Origin: Eucommia ulmoides
Lineage: Eukaryota > Streptophyta > Magnoliopsida > Garryales > Eucommiaceae
Assembly (NCBI GenBank): GCA_016647705.1
Contig: CM028328.1
Location: forward strand, 5,295,311 to 5,359,310
Length of the DNA stretch: 64,000 nt
Direction: 5' to 3'
The notes under the pieces are model-generated. The model was given only the letters and a program-made list of their open reading frames with translations. It ran no database searches and was not told the DNA's origin. Of the stretch, positions 45,767 to 57,876 are shown piece after piece. Numbering within the stretch: position 1 is the stretch's first letter; each line of letters begins with the position of its first letter. The translations under genes and the position numbers were made by a program.

Positions 45767-46365
45767 ACACTCAGTGATCAGTGGGTGTTTTCATAGTTTA
45801 ATTTGGATTAAAGATTTGGAAGATATAGGACTGCTTCAAGTAGAACTTTGAAATCTCAAACACCGTCGAACAATTGTTCAACTTCAACTGCAACCGTCAG
45901 AAACCTAATAATGGCTGACTCTAATCCTTCGTCTGAGGTTAATCGTCTTGGAAACCGGTTCAAAAAATAACCATAAACAACGACGAACTGCCACAGAGAT
46001 TCATCTACAAGGACGGACACTCCGGAGTCATAGATTGTTCTGTTCTGTTTCATTGAATTTGCTTGTTGAATTTATGCCCTAATCGAACTAGTTTGAAAAC
46101 ACGTGCATTCTTTCTCAAATGAAATTTCTAGCAGGGAGAGAGTTATATCATAAGAACACAGTATAAGGGAGAAAAACAAAACCCCTAAAGTAGATTTACT
46201 TTGGCATCATTTTTTCACCAGATTGGTAGGTTTGTATGTGCATTAGAACCATGAATCATTATAATAGCTGAAATACAATTATTATTTTTTTAATTATTAT
46301 TATTATTATTTTTGTTTTTATTTTCTTAAATATCAATTGTGCTATAGATACTAACTAGAAGTTAG

Positions 46366-46595
46366 GTTTGGAATTCCAGATAATAAACCATGGAATACAG
46401 AGTTCATTGCTTGATAAAGTTCGTGACAAGTTTAAGAACATAGTTTTTCTAAAACTCAATGTGTCATCATCTTCTTCTCTTCCTAATGATTTTAGGAAGG
46501 TAGGATATTCTTTTCTGGAATTTTCATTTCATGGACTTGGGAGTTTAAAGAAAAATTTATCCAACCAGGGTTTATTTGCTGGTGGATCGATTTAG
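46366..46595 (+). pseudogene. Captured fragment of a 2-oxoglutarate/Fe(II) dioxygenase
   Basis: After an acceptor-like AGTTAG the plus strand reads LEFQIINHGIQSSLLDKVRD, then NDFRKVGYSF. The block FFQVINHGI...LLDKV is the N-terminal signature of plant 2OG-dependent dioxygenases (DIOX_N). A GTAGGA donor-like site lies inside the open frame near 46500. The catalytic HxD...H domain is absent. The fragment lies inside the CACTA element, so it was probably captured. Confidence 0.62.
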
Positions 46596-48396
46596 TAATA
46601 ATAATTTTAAAAACAGTAACATAGAATTTCATTATGTTAAAAAAACATGACGCAGTTATGTTTGGGTTCCGTTTTTGAACAGAACTGTGTTCTGTAACGG
46701 AATGCATTTCGGTTCAAAAACATAACTTTTTATGTAACAAAACTATGCTCTATTTACATTCTATTTTGAAACAGAACTGTGTTCGTAGTTGCTGAAATTT
46801 TGAGGTAATTGATGAAACCATGTGAACCTATGTTGCAAAAGTCTATAGTTGATTTGGTTTAAAATTACTGTGGATAGCTAAAATACAAGAAAATTGAGTA
46901 ATGATTTTCTGGAAGATCTCATAAATTTGAGTTGATTGAGTAGTTGATATTTGCTGCAATCTTTTTGGATTCTTGCTAATTTAAGTTGCCATAAATTCTG
47001 TAATACTCTCAATATAAATTGATTGATTTCTGATTGTTGATTTTTTTAAAACTCTTGAGCAGAATATGTTTTGTGCTGAAATTGCCCTTAAATAGAATAT
47101 GTTTTGTGCTGAAATTGTGTTAAATTTGGTGATACAAAATTATTCCAGAACTGTTCTATTTTTGTTCCAGGACTGTTCTGTTCAATTTCTGTTTAGGAAC
47201 AGAAACAGAATACAATTCACTATATTAATATATTATTGATTTGTTATTTTATTTCATTTTGGATTGTAGATGGAAAAGGCGAACCAAAAGCAACAAATGC
47301 TTCCTTGTAAATGATATAAGACAGATTATATAGTTTAACAATCCATACTTTAGGTATGTTCTAGTAGTCCTGGGTGGTGGATTTATACATTGTTTATACT
47401 GTTCATTTAGAAAACAATTGTTGAAAACTACTTTGTTTGTTATAGTTGTGTTGGTTATTGTCTTTGACTGATGTTGGCTGTATTTTATGGTGTTATTTAG
47501 GTGACAACTATTTTTAGAATTTTGCATAAATAAAGGGGATTATGTCAAATTTTGTGTGGATGCCACGTTAATATTTATGTTGCTTCTGTGATTTTTTTTT
47601 TTCCCTGTGTTTTTAATGTTTGTGTATCTGTTTCTGTATACATATAGGTGAATTTTTGGGGGGCTAATTGAGCGTTTGATGTTGACTCTACTCTTCCCAA
47701 GGAATTTGGAGATTATTAGTTAGATTATACTTATTTAATAAATTAGGAGTTTAATTTAATATTATTTCATTGATATATTTTTTTTGTTGGCATTATTTGG
47801 AATTATCGGATTTACGTTTTCAATTATTTGTATTCTTATTTAGATTATTGGTGATAATAAAGTTCATCTAATTTCATTGAGATTCTCTTGAAACATTTAA
47901 TGGTTAAATTGTTATTTGCCACTAAAAGTAAATTTTAAAAAGACTCATTCAAATTTGCCGCTATATGAAATCTAAATTAGCAGCTCAATATCTTATATAT
48001 TTAACTATTAAATTATTATTTACCACTAAATATAAAAATTAATATTTAATATTTTTTATTTATTTTTTGTGGCATTTAAATTGCCGCTATAAGAAATCTA
48101 ATATAGCCGCTAAATCTTTTATATTTAGCTGCTAAATTGTTATTTGCCAGTAAATATAAAATTAAATATTTAATATTTTTATTTATTTATTTTTAGTGGC
48201 ATTTAAATTTTTCACTATATAAAATCTAAATAGCGGCTAAATCTTAACAACAATTATAAATTAGCCGTTATAGCCTATAGCGACTGCAGTATTAGTGACA
48301 GTTATATAAATTGCCGTTAAAATCTTTAATGGCTAAAAAATGAATTTTTAGCAGTTAATAGAATTGTCACTAAAGTCCATTTTTGTTGTAGTGCCT

Positions 48397-49310
48397 CACA
48401 AGCTTGTGCTCGGAGGGCATTAGAAAAAAAAGAAATAGCAATCAAAGGCAGAACCGAAGCTCGGAGATTCCGAACTTGTGGCACTGAGTCAGGGACCAGT
48501 GCCGGTACCCATCGACGATCCACGGGAAGAGGAGGCCGGTCCCCGACCTTACGAGGAACTAGAGGAGATTTCCATACACCCAACCATGGAAGAACGAACT
48601 GTCAGGATCGGAGCTAGTCTCACGTCCAAACAGAGAACTGAACTCATCCAGCTCCTCCAAAGAAATTACGATGTCTTCGCATAGTCCCATGACGAGCTGC
48701 CGGGGATCGATACAAGCGTGGTGATACACTGTTTTCACGCTGACCCACACCATTCTTCCGTGTGGCAGAAGCGACGAAAATTTCATCCGGAGTGCCAAAA
48801 GATAATTGAAGTGGAGATGGATAAATTGATCAACTCTGGCGTCATCGAAGAGGTCAAATTCCCCAATTGGCTGGCAAATGTGGTCCTGGCCCTCAAGGTT
48901 GGAAATAAGTGGTGCTTCTGCGTTGATTTTAAAGACCTGAATAAGGCATGCCCGAAGGACTTATTCCCCCTGCCCAGGATTGACATCGTCATAGACGCCA
49001 CAGCGGGGTATGAGCGCCTAAGTTTTCTCGACGCTTATGTAGGGTACAACCAAATCCCGATGTTTCCTCCCAACAAAAGCAAAATATCATTCATCACAGA
49101 TAAGGGTACATACTGCTACAAGATAATATCATTTGGCTTGCGAAATGCCAGAGCTACATATCAGCGACTGGTGAACAAAATGTTCAAGGAGGAGATCGGG
49201 CAAACAATGAAGGTTTACATCGACGACATATTGGTTAAGAGCTCGAGGGCCCCTTACTACACCCAACATCTCCACAACTACTTCGAGAAACCAGGCGCAC
49301 CGTATGAAGC
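48397..49310 (+). pseudogene. Gypsy pol: reverse transcriptase
   Basis: The pol frame resumes after the CACTA element. It contains ELIQLLQRNYDVFA, a TAG at 48682-48684 where a conserved Trp is expected, SGVIEEVKFPNWLANVV, VDFKDLNKACPKD, and the catalytic YIDD (about 49219). A frameshift near 49260-49300 moves homology to the next frame. In RT terms the palm is complete, but the gene is dead. Confidence 0.85.
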
Positions 49311-50125
49311 TCAACCCCAACAAATGTATTTTTGGGGTTTCTGCGGAAAAGTTCCTAAGGTATATGGTCTCCCAGCGTGACATCGATGCTAACCCTGACC
49401 AAATACATGCGATCCTCGGGATGACCTCTCCTCGGAATAAGAAGGAGGTGCAGATGCTGACAGGAAGACTCGCTGCCCTCAACCGCTTCATATCTCGAGT
49501 GTCGGAGAAGTGTCTGCCGTTCTTCAAAGTGCTAAGAGGTAACAACAACTTTGGGTGGACAGACGAATGCAAATTGGCTTTCCAAGTGCTCAAAAATTAT
49601 CTTTCCTCTGCTCCCCTGCTCAGCACCCCAAATGATGGGGAAACTCTATATTTATATATTGCCGTATCTGCAATGGCGATCAGCGCTGCTCTTGTAAGGG
49701 ACGATACCAATGTTCAACACCTAGTCTTTTACTCTAGCAGGATCATCTCAGATGCCGAGACAAGATATACCAAATTTGAGAAACTGGCTTATTCCCTACT
49801 GGTTGCTTCTCACAAGTTGAAACAATATTTCTAAGGCCACGAGATCGTCATCCTTATTGACCAGACGATAAGGCAAATTTTACATTCACCAGACATCTCG
49901 AGACAATTAATGAAGGACAACCTCGAGCTAGGTAAGTTTCACATTGAATACTGCCCTAGGACGGCTATTAAGGGCCAGGTCTTGGTGGATTTTATCGCTG
50001 AACTCACATTTCCCGAGGACCCAAAGCCATCTACCAGCCAACCGAAAGCTAAAACCACGGAAACAAGGGGCACCGGGGAATTTAAATCCGAATGCCGATC
50101 CAACGACGTGGAGGCTATTCACTGA
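49304..50125 (+). pseudogene. Gypsy pol: RT connection and Ty3-type RNase H
   Basis: The second frame starts at KLNPNKCIFGVSAEKFL, continues through LTGRLAALNRFISRVSEKC, and has the RNase H blocks YIAVSAMAISAALVR and VFYSSRIISDAETRYTKFEK. A TAA at 49832-49834 breaks it. It then reads through KGQVLVDFIAEL, the linker to the second RNase H. Another frame change follows near 50085-50115. Confidence 0.82.
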
Positions 50126-50753
50126 TGGATCGTCCAACACCAACAGTTGTTGGGCGGAAATGGTACTCGTTGTCCCGAACAACGAAGAAATCGAATACGC
50201 CCTGAGACTGGAATTCAGAGCAACTAACAACGAGGCCGAATACAAGGCTCTGTTAGCTGGTCTTCGTCTAGCCTGGGAATTCAATGTAACGACGTTGTCC
50301 GTCATTTGTAACTCTCAGCTGGTCGTCAACCAGGTCAATAGGGATTATTTGGCGAAGGATCCCAGTATGACCGCGTATCTTGAAAGGGTCAAAACCCTTA
50401 TGGAAAAATTTGAAAGGATCCATGTATCCCAAATACCCCGAGAAGAGAACCAACATGTTGATGCCTTGGCAAACTTGGCCTCGGCGGTAGCGTTGACTCT
50501 GAAGCGAAGCATACCCGTTGAGTACCTGGATACTCCGAGCACGACGATATTTAACCAGATAGCACCAATCTATGAGCTCAACGACCATCCTACCTGGATG
50601 GAACCGATTCAAAAATATTTGGAAGACGGAAAGCTACCCGACGACTGCAACGAGGTAATGAGGATGCGATATAGGTCTGCCAGATATTACATTCTGGATG
50701 GGATCCTATACCGACGTTCCCTCTCTAGACCATATTTTTGGTGCCTACGATAG
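50085..50753 (+). pseudogene. Gypsy pol: archaeal-type second RNase H
   Basis: The third frame carries WRLFTDGSSNTNSCWA, FRATNNEAEYKALLAG, and ENQHVDALANLAS. These blocks hold the Asp, Glu and Asp metal ligands in the expected order. It continues into the spacer before integrase (YYILDGILYRRSLSRP) and ends at a TAG at 50751-50753. The first Asp and the Glu of NEAEY are present, so the domain looks complete within a broken polyprotein. Confidence 0.82.
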
Positions 50754-51855
50754 GAAGAGGCCGACTACGTCATGAGAGAAGTCCATGAGGGAATTTGTGG
50801 CAACTACTCGGAGGGGCAGGACTCTGGCTGGAAAACTACTCCGCCAAGGGTATTTTTGGTCAAAAATGCTAGAGGACGCGAGTGAGTTGATAAAAAAATA
50901 CGACAAGTGCCAACGTTTCGACCCCCACCCTCATTTGCCACCAACGGCCATGGTACCAATGGTAAGCCCATGGCCCTTTGCCCAGTGGAGAATAGATCTG
51001 TTGGGACCTTTTCCTCAGGGCACCGGCCAGAGAAAATTCCTCGTTGTTTCTATTGATTACTTCACCAAGTAGGTGGAAGCCGAACCCTTGGTTCGTATCA
51101 CCAAAGATAAAATCCAAAACTTTGTCTAGAAATCGATGGTGTGTCGATTTGGAATCCCAAGGGCAATCGTATCTGACAACAGCACTCAGTTCGACAATGA
51201 TTTGTTTGCTTCTTTTTGCTCTGACCTGGGTATCCAAACCCACTTCGAGTTACCAGGTCACCCACAAGCTAATGGCCAAGTCGATGTCATGAACTGAACA
51301 ATCCTACACAGTTTAAAGATCAGGCTTGACAAGGCCAAGAAGAGGTGGGTGGAGGACCTTTATCCAGTTCTTTGGGCATACCACACCACTTCTCGAACCC
51401 CAACCGGAGAGACACCATTCACAATGACATTCGGATCCGAGTCTGTAATTCCTGCGGAGATTGGACTACCAACCTTTCGAATGTCACTCAATGATTAAGA
51501 CCACCAAACGAATGACGCAATACTGGCCCTCAACCTGGACCTTCTAGAAGAACGACGAGAGAACGCTCGAGTATGCCAAGCGGTGTACCAGCAGCGGGCA
51601 ACTCAATATTACGATAGAAAGGTGCTACCGCACCATTTTGAAGTCGAAAACCTAATCCTCAAGAAGGTTACTTTAGCAACTAAGGAGCAAAATACGGGAA
51701 AGTTGGCCCCCAGCTGGGAGAAACCTTACCACATTGTCAGAATTACAAGATCGGGCACCGATGAGCTCGAAACTGAAGAAGGCATTCCACTACGACATCC
51801 GTGGAATGCCGACCATCTCAAACAATACCACTGTAGGACTGAGGTCATTTTGTAA
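50754..51855 (+). pseudogene. Gypsy pol: integrase
   Basis: The zinc-finger region is shifted near 50795. KKYDKCQRF has Tyr in place of the first Cys of CxxC. The core has WRIDLLGP and IVSDNSTQF with both Asp, but the catalytic Glu is Asp (NGQVDVMN), followed at once by a TGA where Arg is expected. More stops lie near 51070, 51127 and 51497. The last open piece (51583-51855) covers the C-terminal region (VENLILKK, APSWEKPYHIV) to the normal stop. The enzyme would be inactive. Confidence 0.82.
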
Positions 51856-52520
51856 TCATTCCATTTTCGTGCCAAGTATAATGTATTTTGATATCAATGT
51901 AATGATTTTTCAAAAAACACAATGTGCTACCCAGGCAATACTCTGGAGCACTTAGATGCCTATCGGACTGACTCGACGAATCACGTCATAGCCGGTAGCA
52001 CGAGCAGTAAAATTACTCCCACTACAGGCTGGGGGGCAGGGTGAATACAACCGTGACAAAGTTTAACAATTTTTTTTTTTTTTTTAAAAACAAGTGTAAG
52101 TTTTTTATCGAGCTGCGTCCTAGAAGCAACCGTGAATTTGCCGAACTAAGGTCTGTGAGGACTCAGCACGCATACAAGATTTTGGAGGCGTGAAAATGTA
52201 AAAGTCTGCAACTCTATCCCGAGCACGTTAACTAGATTCACGCTCACTTGTCCGATCTAGGGCTGAAGGTTGAAACTAATCACCTACTACATCTTAGAGA
52301 ATGAGGGAGATACGAGAAGGAATTTGGGACAAGTAATTACTCAAAAACTTTCTATGTATTATATTCAACAAAAAGGTAAGGGCTTACATTGGTGGGGTTC
52401 CTGCCCATGTACACAGTCATAACAAAAATTAAAAAAAAAAATAGGGGAAAAAGAGTTCAACAAAAAAAAAAAAAAATTCAAAAAATTCTCTAAGTCTTCA
52501 AAAAAGGCCAAGCTGGGGAC
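51856..52520. other. 3' spacer between pol and the antisense ORF
   Basis: It includes a G-rich stretch at 52026-52041 and A/T tracts near 52068-52085 and 52430-52480. No gene is seen on either strand. Confidence 0.5.
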
Positions 52521-53720
52521 CTATTCTTCTCCGAACACACCTTCAACGTCCACAACGTCAACGGTGGTGTCCTCATCTCGCTCAGCCTCCTCGTCGCCTG
52601 CTTTTTCGGCCCCAGCCTCATGAGTTTGCCCTTGGGAAGCCCCCTCGGCTACCCACTCCATCGCCAGCTCACCTTGTTGTGGAAACTTCATCCCAACGCC
52701 CGAGCAGTCGAATTCTGGATAGTGGCTCTGGAGGAAGCGGATCATGGCCTTGTGACCGTCATGTACTCGGCAGCAAGCTCATACTTAAGATTCTCGAACT
52801 CTCCACTAGATTTGTAATCCTCGACGGCTTTCTGTTCGGCTCTCTGGATGGCTTTTCCTTTGAGTTGTTTTTCCTTCTTCAGCCTCTTCTCCAGCTCTTT
52901 CACTCTCTTCTCCAGATCAGCCTTCTGCCTTTGAAAATCATCCCGTTCGTTGGTAACAAAGACGCACCTGGCCTGTAGGCTGTGATGGGCTTGGGTGGCA
53001 AGCTAGAGGTCATCATTCAGTCTGTTCGCCCTCGCTTCCACAACATTCTTCTCCGACCTTAGCATAGACTCCTCTATGGCTCTCTTAGTGATCCAGTCAA
53101 ATACCACTGACATCCGAAGCATACACTGCATGAGGATGGAAAGTTTATCGCACTTAGAAAAATCTAATCAACAAAAGCAAAATAGAAATTGAACTATAGA
53201 AAGGGTTCTTACTGAAACTTAATCACAAATGGCCTGGCGCATAAGGTTGTCAATGCTCTCCTCCTCCATCAAGTTCTTGTCGTTAGGAGGCGTGATGCGA
53301 CGGAGATAGCCCGGCAATCCGGACTCTTTAGCAGCACACGATCGGCAGGAAGCCCAGTGTTTGGAATCCGAAAAAAGGATCTGTTAATTGTCAGCTCGGA
53401 AGAAGCCCTAGGCACGAACCTTGCCCTCTTTGAGGACTTGTGTTTCTCCTGCCTCCCTTCGTGGGCCTTCCTCTTCCCCTTGTCGAAAGGGCGGGGAGAT
53501 GAGTCGCCACTCAGGGTGTGCACGGACTGTTGAGAACCCGACTTTGATTAAAAGGTATCTCTTATAATGACCCCAGGGATGGTGGGGGAGCGGTTCCAGG
53601 CTAGCGTCTGAGGAAGCTGGGTGGTTTGGACAGCTTGGGATCCACTAGTGTGTTCAGAACCAGCCGTCTTCGTCGCCTTGGCAGCCTCTTTTGCTTTCTT
53701 TTCTAGGATCTTCTGGATCG
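52521..53720 (-). pseudogene. Antisense ORF of the Tat element (coiled-coil protein), broken
   Basis: On the minus strand, homologous-looking pieces follow one another: a Lys/Arg-rich part (53523-53269; KGKRKAHEGRQEKHKSSKR), then from about 53127 a helical part with MLRSEKNVVEARANRLNDDL, a TAG, and a strong heptad coiled coil (FQRQKADLEKRVKELEKRLK and onward), then a 1-bp shift into MIRFLQSHYPEFDCSGVGMK and an acidic tail ending at 52521. Tat-lineage elements such as Grande are known to carry an antisense ORF between pol and the 3' LTR, and the position and strand fit. The function is unknown. The upstream end is cut at about 53720 by the neighbouring LTR. The stop and frameshift indicate decay. 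Confidence 0.6.
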
Positions 53721-54236
53721 CCTTGGCGAAGTTACTGCAGGTTTGCATTGTGTTTTGACTGTAACTTCTTCATCCGAACTCCGATTGAGGTTATTCAAAA
53801 ACCTATAGAAATATAAGAAAAATATATACAACTTCCATGTTTTAAGTGTTTCCAAAATTAGATTGCATCATAGTCCAAAATAGCCTTGAAGTTACAGCAC
53901 CTGTATCGACTTTGCAGGTTTAGTGACCGCCTTGGCGAAGAAGTAGGCGGTGGACTTGGAAATGTTCTCAGTATCTTCATAGCCTAGACGGAGATATGGA
54001 CGCCTAGGCGGTGGGCTTCTTTCACAATGTTGCCTCCTTTCTCATTTATCCACCGTAACTTCATCCGCTTTGGTTCAATCACATCGTTTTCGCTCCGATT
54101 TCATACCTTTTCACCCCACGCACCTATTTTAATACAAAAAGAGTAAAAACATATTAAAACATATAAAAATAACTATAAACGTACTCGAAAATTAACAAAT
54201 TCAGATTAAAAATACATATGTAATTTACACCTATCA
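53720..54236 (-). mobile_element. Truncated LTR, family A relative (minus strand)
   Basis: On the minus strand it starts TGATAGGTGTAAATTACATATG at 54236 and follows the LTR at 57201-55589 for about 0.5 kb. It then stops at GCCAAGGCGA, where the antisense ORF of the Gypsy element begins. The rest of the LTR is lost at this junction. Confidence 0.8.
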
Positions 54237-55588
54237 AATACTCTCAAACTCAGAATTTTGCTAGTTCTCGAGCAAAACACCCACACAATACCAGAAAGTA
54301 TACAAACTAATTACGAAATTAAAAACTACAAACGAAAAATATTAAAAACAAAAATGTGTAAGTTTTGATTATTATCTACTGGCCGAAAGATTTTTCCCTC
54401 ATCGGCCCCCCAATCGTATCAAGTTCAAGCATAAATCACATTATGTGGTATTCTAGAATTTCAATGTTCAAAAATAGTAAGTGACATTCTAGATCTTGTT
54501 TAAGTGTGTGTAATTAAACTCAAATATACTACTATCCATTGATTAGATGAGATTATCCCTAAATAAAGAGCATGACTAAAACCTGTAAGGTATAGGGAAT
54601 CCATACGCCTAACCTGGGATCTATTCTCCACTAATGTAGGCTCGAAGGTTCATGAAGATCAGTAAGGCTTGGTTCGGTTTTGGAATAATGGACAAGGGTA
54701 TTTTGGAATAGAAAATAGGTTAACGTTGTTAACTTAATGTTACCTGAGGCACATCGCTTGACACTCTCACACTCGAAACCCCATAGTTTAATTAGAAATA
54801 ACCCTGAACAAACATTTAAGAATATTGTATTCGAATTTCTATAATTTTAAGAGTGTGCAAAAATGATTAAGTAACACACCCCAAAACATATTCGAATTCT
54901 TATAACCTTAGGAATGTGCAAACAATATGAACGACAAACGACAAGCGAGTACTCGAATACCGAACCAATTAGAATTTCGACCTAAACCCAACCGCTCACA
55001 TCAAGTAGTGAAATGCTAACTTGATTTACTCAAATTGTGCCTTCAGTTTAGCGATTTAGGTTTGAAAAAAGTTCAATAGGCTATGGTATTTGTTAAGTAT
55101 TCAGAATTGAAACGGTTTTTAGGCTTCGACAAAGTAACGAAGGGTAATGATTCATCAAGGTAAGCTTAAAAGGCTCAAGTAATCAAAGGAATGCCTAAAT
55201 CATATCTCCTAAACAACCTCGCCTAGGATTTTGTCTCGAATTTCCCTCAAATCAAGTTCTAGAATCCCTATTGTCATAAAATTGAGTGAAGAATAATCGG
55301 TTTCAAATCAATTAGATAGTGCTCTACTGAGTTTACGTGCTCATGCATTTAGGTTTCACAATAACTTTTACTAAGACGATACGTCAAGCACACAGAACAC
55401 ACATGAATGAGCTTCACGCTCGACCTTAAAACAATTAGGGGACAGAGTCATCATCGGGTAAAGGCCCAGATGACGTCAAAACATAGCACAAAACAACATC
55501 TAAACTAACAAACTAATCCTAAACAAGCATGCACACGATAAAAACAGTAAAACATGCTAAAAAAAATTGGTGGCCGCAAATAAAGCGC
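54237..55588 (-). other. Non-coding internal region, first copy (minus strand)
   Basis: The PPT side (complement of 54237-54275) has GCTCGAGAACTAGC and TGAGAGTATT. The primer side ends GCGCTTTATTTGCGGCCACC next to the LTR. It has no coding capacity. It matches the second copy (57202 and on) except for about 350 bp missing near the primer side. Confidence 0.75.
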
Positions 55589-57201
55589 TGTCACTTTCAC
55601 CGCAAGCGTACGGATCAAGTTTTAGTATAGTGAACCTTTCGGTCGAGTATTGTATCCACAGGAATTGGTTGAGATTACTATCGAGTATCGCGATTGTCAT
55701 AACCTAATTTTATCTAGACGCTAAAAATGGAATTTAATTTAATACTAATACTAAACTAAAATACTAATTAAGTTAACTATACTATAAATACTAATTTGAA
55801 ATTGTTTAGGGGAGTAGATTGCCTAGGGATTAACTTTATTTACTTAAATGCGTTTGATTTCGTTTTAGTTAACATTAACGGCGTTTGGCGTATCCGACAA
55901 TCTCAGTTCGTAGACTCCCTCGCCACCTCTTCCGAATGTAAGACGAGAGAATACGTGACTTCGTGTCAACACCAAAATCCCCCTCAATGTCTTAACGACT
56001 CTAGGTCACGTGAGTTACACCCCAACGTCATCGATTGCACACTTTCTAACGCCCTCCCGGGTCGTTAGATTGTCGTATTATGTTAACTCTAATCCGAATC
56101 CGGGGTTACCTCTTCCGAGTGTCGAACCCCGTATTCTCAATATATATAAACTAGCATATAATCATAAAAAACACGGCAGCACAATCGAAATTATAAGGAA
56201 CAACCATAAACGAAACACAAATTCAACCAAAACTATATTTTCATAAATAATACGTTAATCCCTATTACAATCCATGTTTAACTCATGGCCCTAACCATTT
56301 ATACAATGTAAAACGAGCTAAACATGTTCAATAACTACCAAAATGAAGAAAACAAAGAGAAGAAACGAGCGATTTAGCCGATATCCGAAGATTTGCCGCT
56401 AGAAACGTCGATCGATCACTTCCTCGTTGATCCTTCACCTCGGGTTGAGAGCTCTCCCTAAAAAATCCCTTATTCTAACCCTAAAATATGGCCTAAGGCC
56501 TTAGGAGCTCAAGAAGAAGGAAGAGGGGAGGAGAGAAGGGTTTAAATAGGCAAAAAAAATCTACAAAATATCTATTCTGCGCAGAGGTTTTCGCCTAGGC
56601 GAAGTTAGGTCGGTTATCTGCCGGATTTTCGCCTAGGCGAAGTTACTACAGGTTTGCATTTTATTTTGATTGTAACTTCTTCATATGAACTCCGATTGAG
56701 GTGATTCAAAAACCTATGGAAAGCTAAGAAAAAGATCTACAACTTCCATGTTTTGAGTGTTTCCAAAATCGGATTGAATCGTAGTAACAAATAGCCTTAA
56801 AGTTACAACACCTATACCAACTTTGCAGGTTTAGTGACCGCCTAGGCGAAGAAGTAGGCGGTGGACTTGGAAATGTTTCTACTAGGGTTTCCGCCTAGGA
56901 GGAAGAATTTTCTACCTAGGCAGTGGGCTGTCAGTAGCCTTTTATCATTCTCAGCATCTTCACTGCCTAGGCGATGGGCCTGTTTCATATTTTTGCCTCT
57001 GAACTTATTTATCCACCGTAACTTCGGTTCGCCTTCGGTTTGATCTCATCATTTTCGCTCTAGTTTCCTATCTTTTTGCCCCCATACACTTGATTTATAC
57101 AAAAAGAATAAAAATATATTAAAACATATAACAATAACTATAAATGTACTCGAAAACTAACAAATTCGAATTGGAAATACATAGGTAATTTACACCTATC
57201 A
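55589..57201 (-). mobile_element. Middle LTR, family A relative (minus strand)
   Basis: On the minus strand the 1.6-kb LTR starts TGATAGGTGTAAATTACC and ends GCGGTGAAAGTGACA. It holds CGCCTAGGCG palindromes at 56592-56601 and 56630-56639 and several variants at 56838-56975. It shares the element's leader (ACTCTAGGTCACGTGAGT-type blocks) with the 12966 family. Confidence 0.85.
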
Positions 57202-57871
57202 AATATTCTCAAACTCAGAATTTTGCTAGTCCTCAAGTAAAACACCCACACAATACAAGAAAATTTACAAACTAATTACGAAATTAAAAACTACAGACGG
57301 AAAACATTAAAAACAGTGTAAGTTTTGATTATCATCTACCGGACAAAAGATTTTTCCCTCATCGGCCCCCAATCCTATCAAGTTCAAGCATAAATCACAC
57401 CATGTGATGTTCTAGAATTTTAACGTTCAAAAATAGTAAGCTCCATTCTAGATCCTGTTTAAGTGTGTGTGTGATTAAACTCAAATATATTACTATCCAT
57501 TGATTAGATGGGATTATCCCTAAATAATGATCATGATTAAAACCTTTAAGATATAAGGAATCCATACGCCTGACCTGGGATCTATTCTCCACTAATGTAG
57601 GCTCGGAGGTTCATGAAGATCAGTAGAGCTTGGTTCGGTTTTAGGAAAATGGCTAAGGGTATTTTGGAATAGAAAACAGGTTAACGTCGTCAACTTAACG
57701 TTACCCGAGGCACATTGCTTGGCACACTCACACTCGAAACCCCATAGTTATAATTGAAACAACCCCGAACATACGTTTAAGAACGTCGTACTCACTTGTG
57801 ATGTAAAAAAGAACTGATTTTTTTTTTTAACACACCTCTAAACTCATTCAAATTTTTACAATTTTAGGAGT
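57202..57871 (-). other. Non-coding internal region, second copy, left part
   Basis: It is the same sequence as 54237-54860 and is interrupted at 57876 by the solo LTR. It continues at 60584. Confidence 0.8.
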
Positions 57872-57876
57872 GCGCA

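Larger units (their letters stand above)
44426..48393. mobile_element. CACTA element inserted in the Gypsy pol, 3-bp target duplication
   Basis: The left end is CACTACAAGAAAAGTGGC and the right end is CATTTTTGTTGTAGTG. CCT flanks both ends (44423-44425 and 48394-48396). Taking out the element plus one CCT leaves the Gypsy reading frame uninterrupted across the site. Subterminal repeats (TTTAGCGGC and TTAGCCGCTA types) are dense at both ends. No transposase is seen, so the element is non-autonomous. The interior has leader-like and exon-like sequence, making it a Pack-CACTA candidate. Confidence 0.92.
43206..53720 (+). mobile_element. Second Tat-lineage Gypsy element, no LTRs left
   Basis: It contains the gag end and protease, RT, two RNase H domains and integrase on the plus strand, then a 3' region with an antisense ORF. 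A CACTA element splits it at 44423-48396. The N-terminal gag and 5' LTR are missing. The right side ends at a junction with the LTR of another element at about 53720. A G-rich stretch (GGCTGGGGGGCAGGG near 52026) may be a PPT-like sequence. Stops and frameshifts are frequent. Confidence 0.85.
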
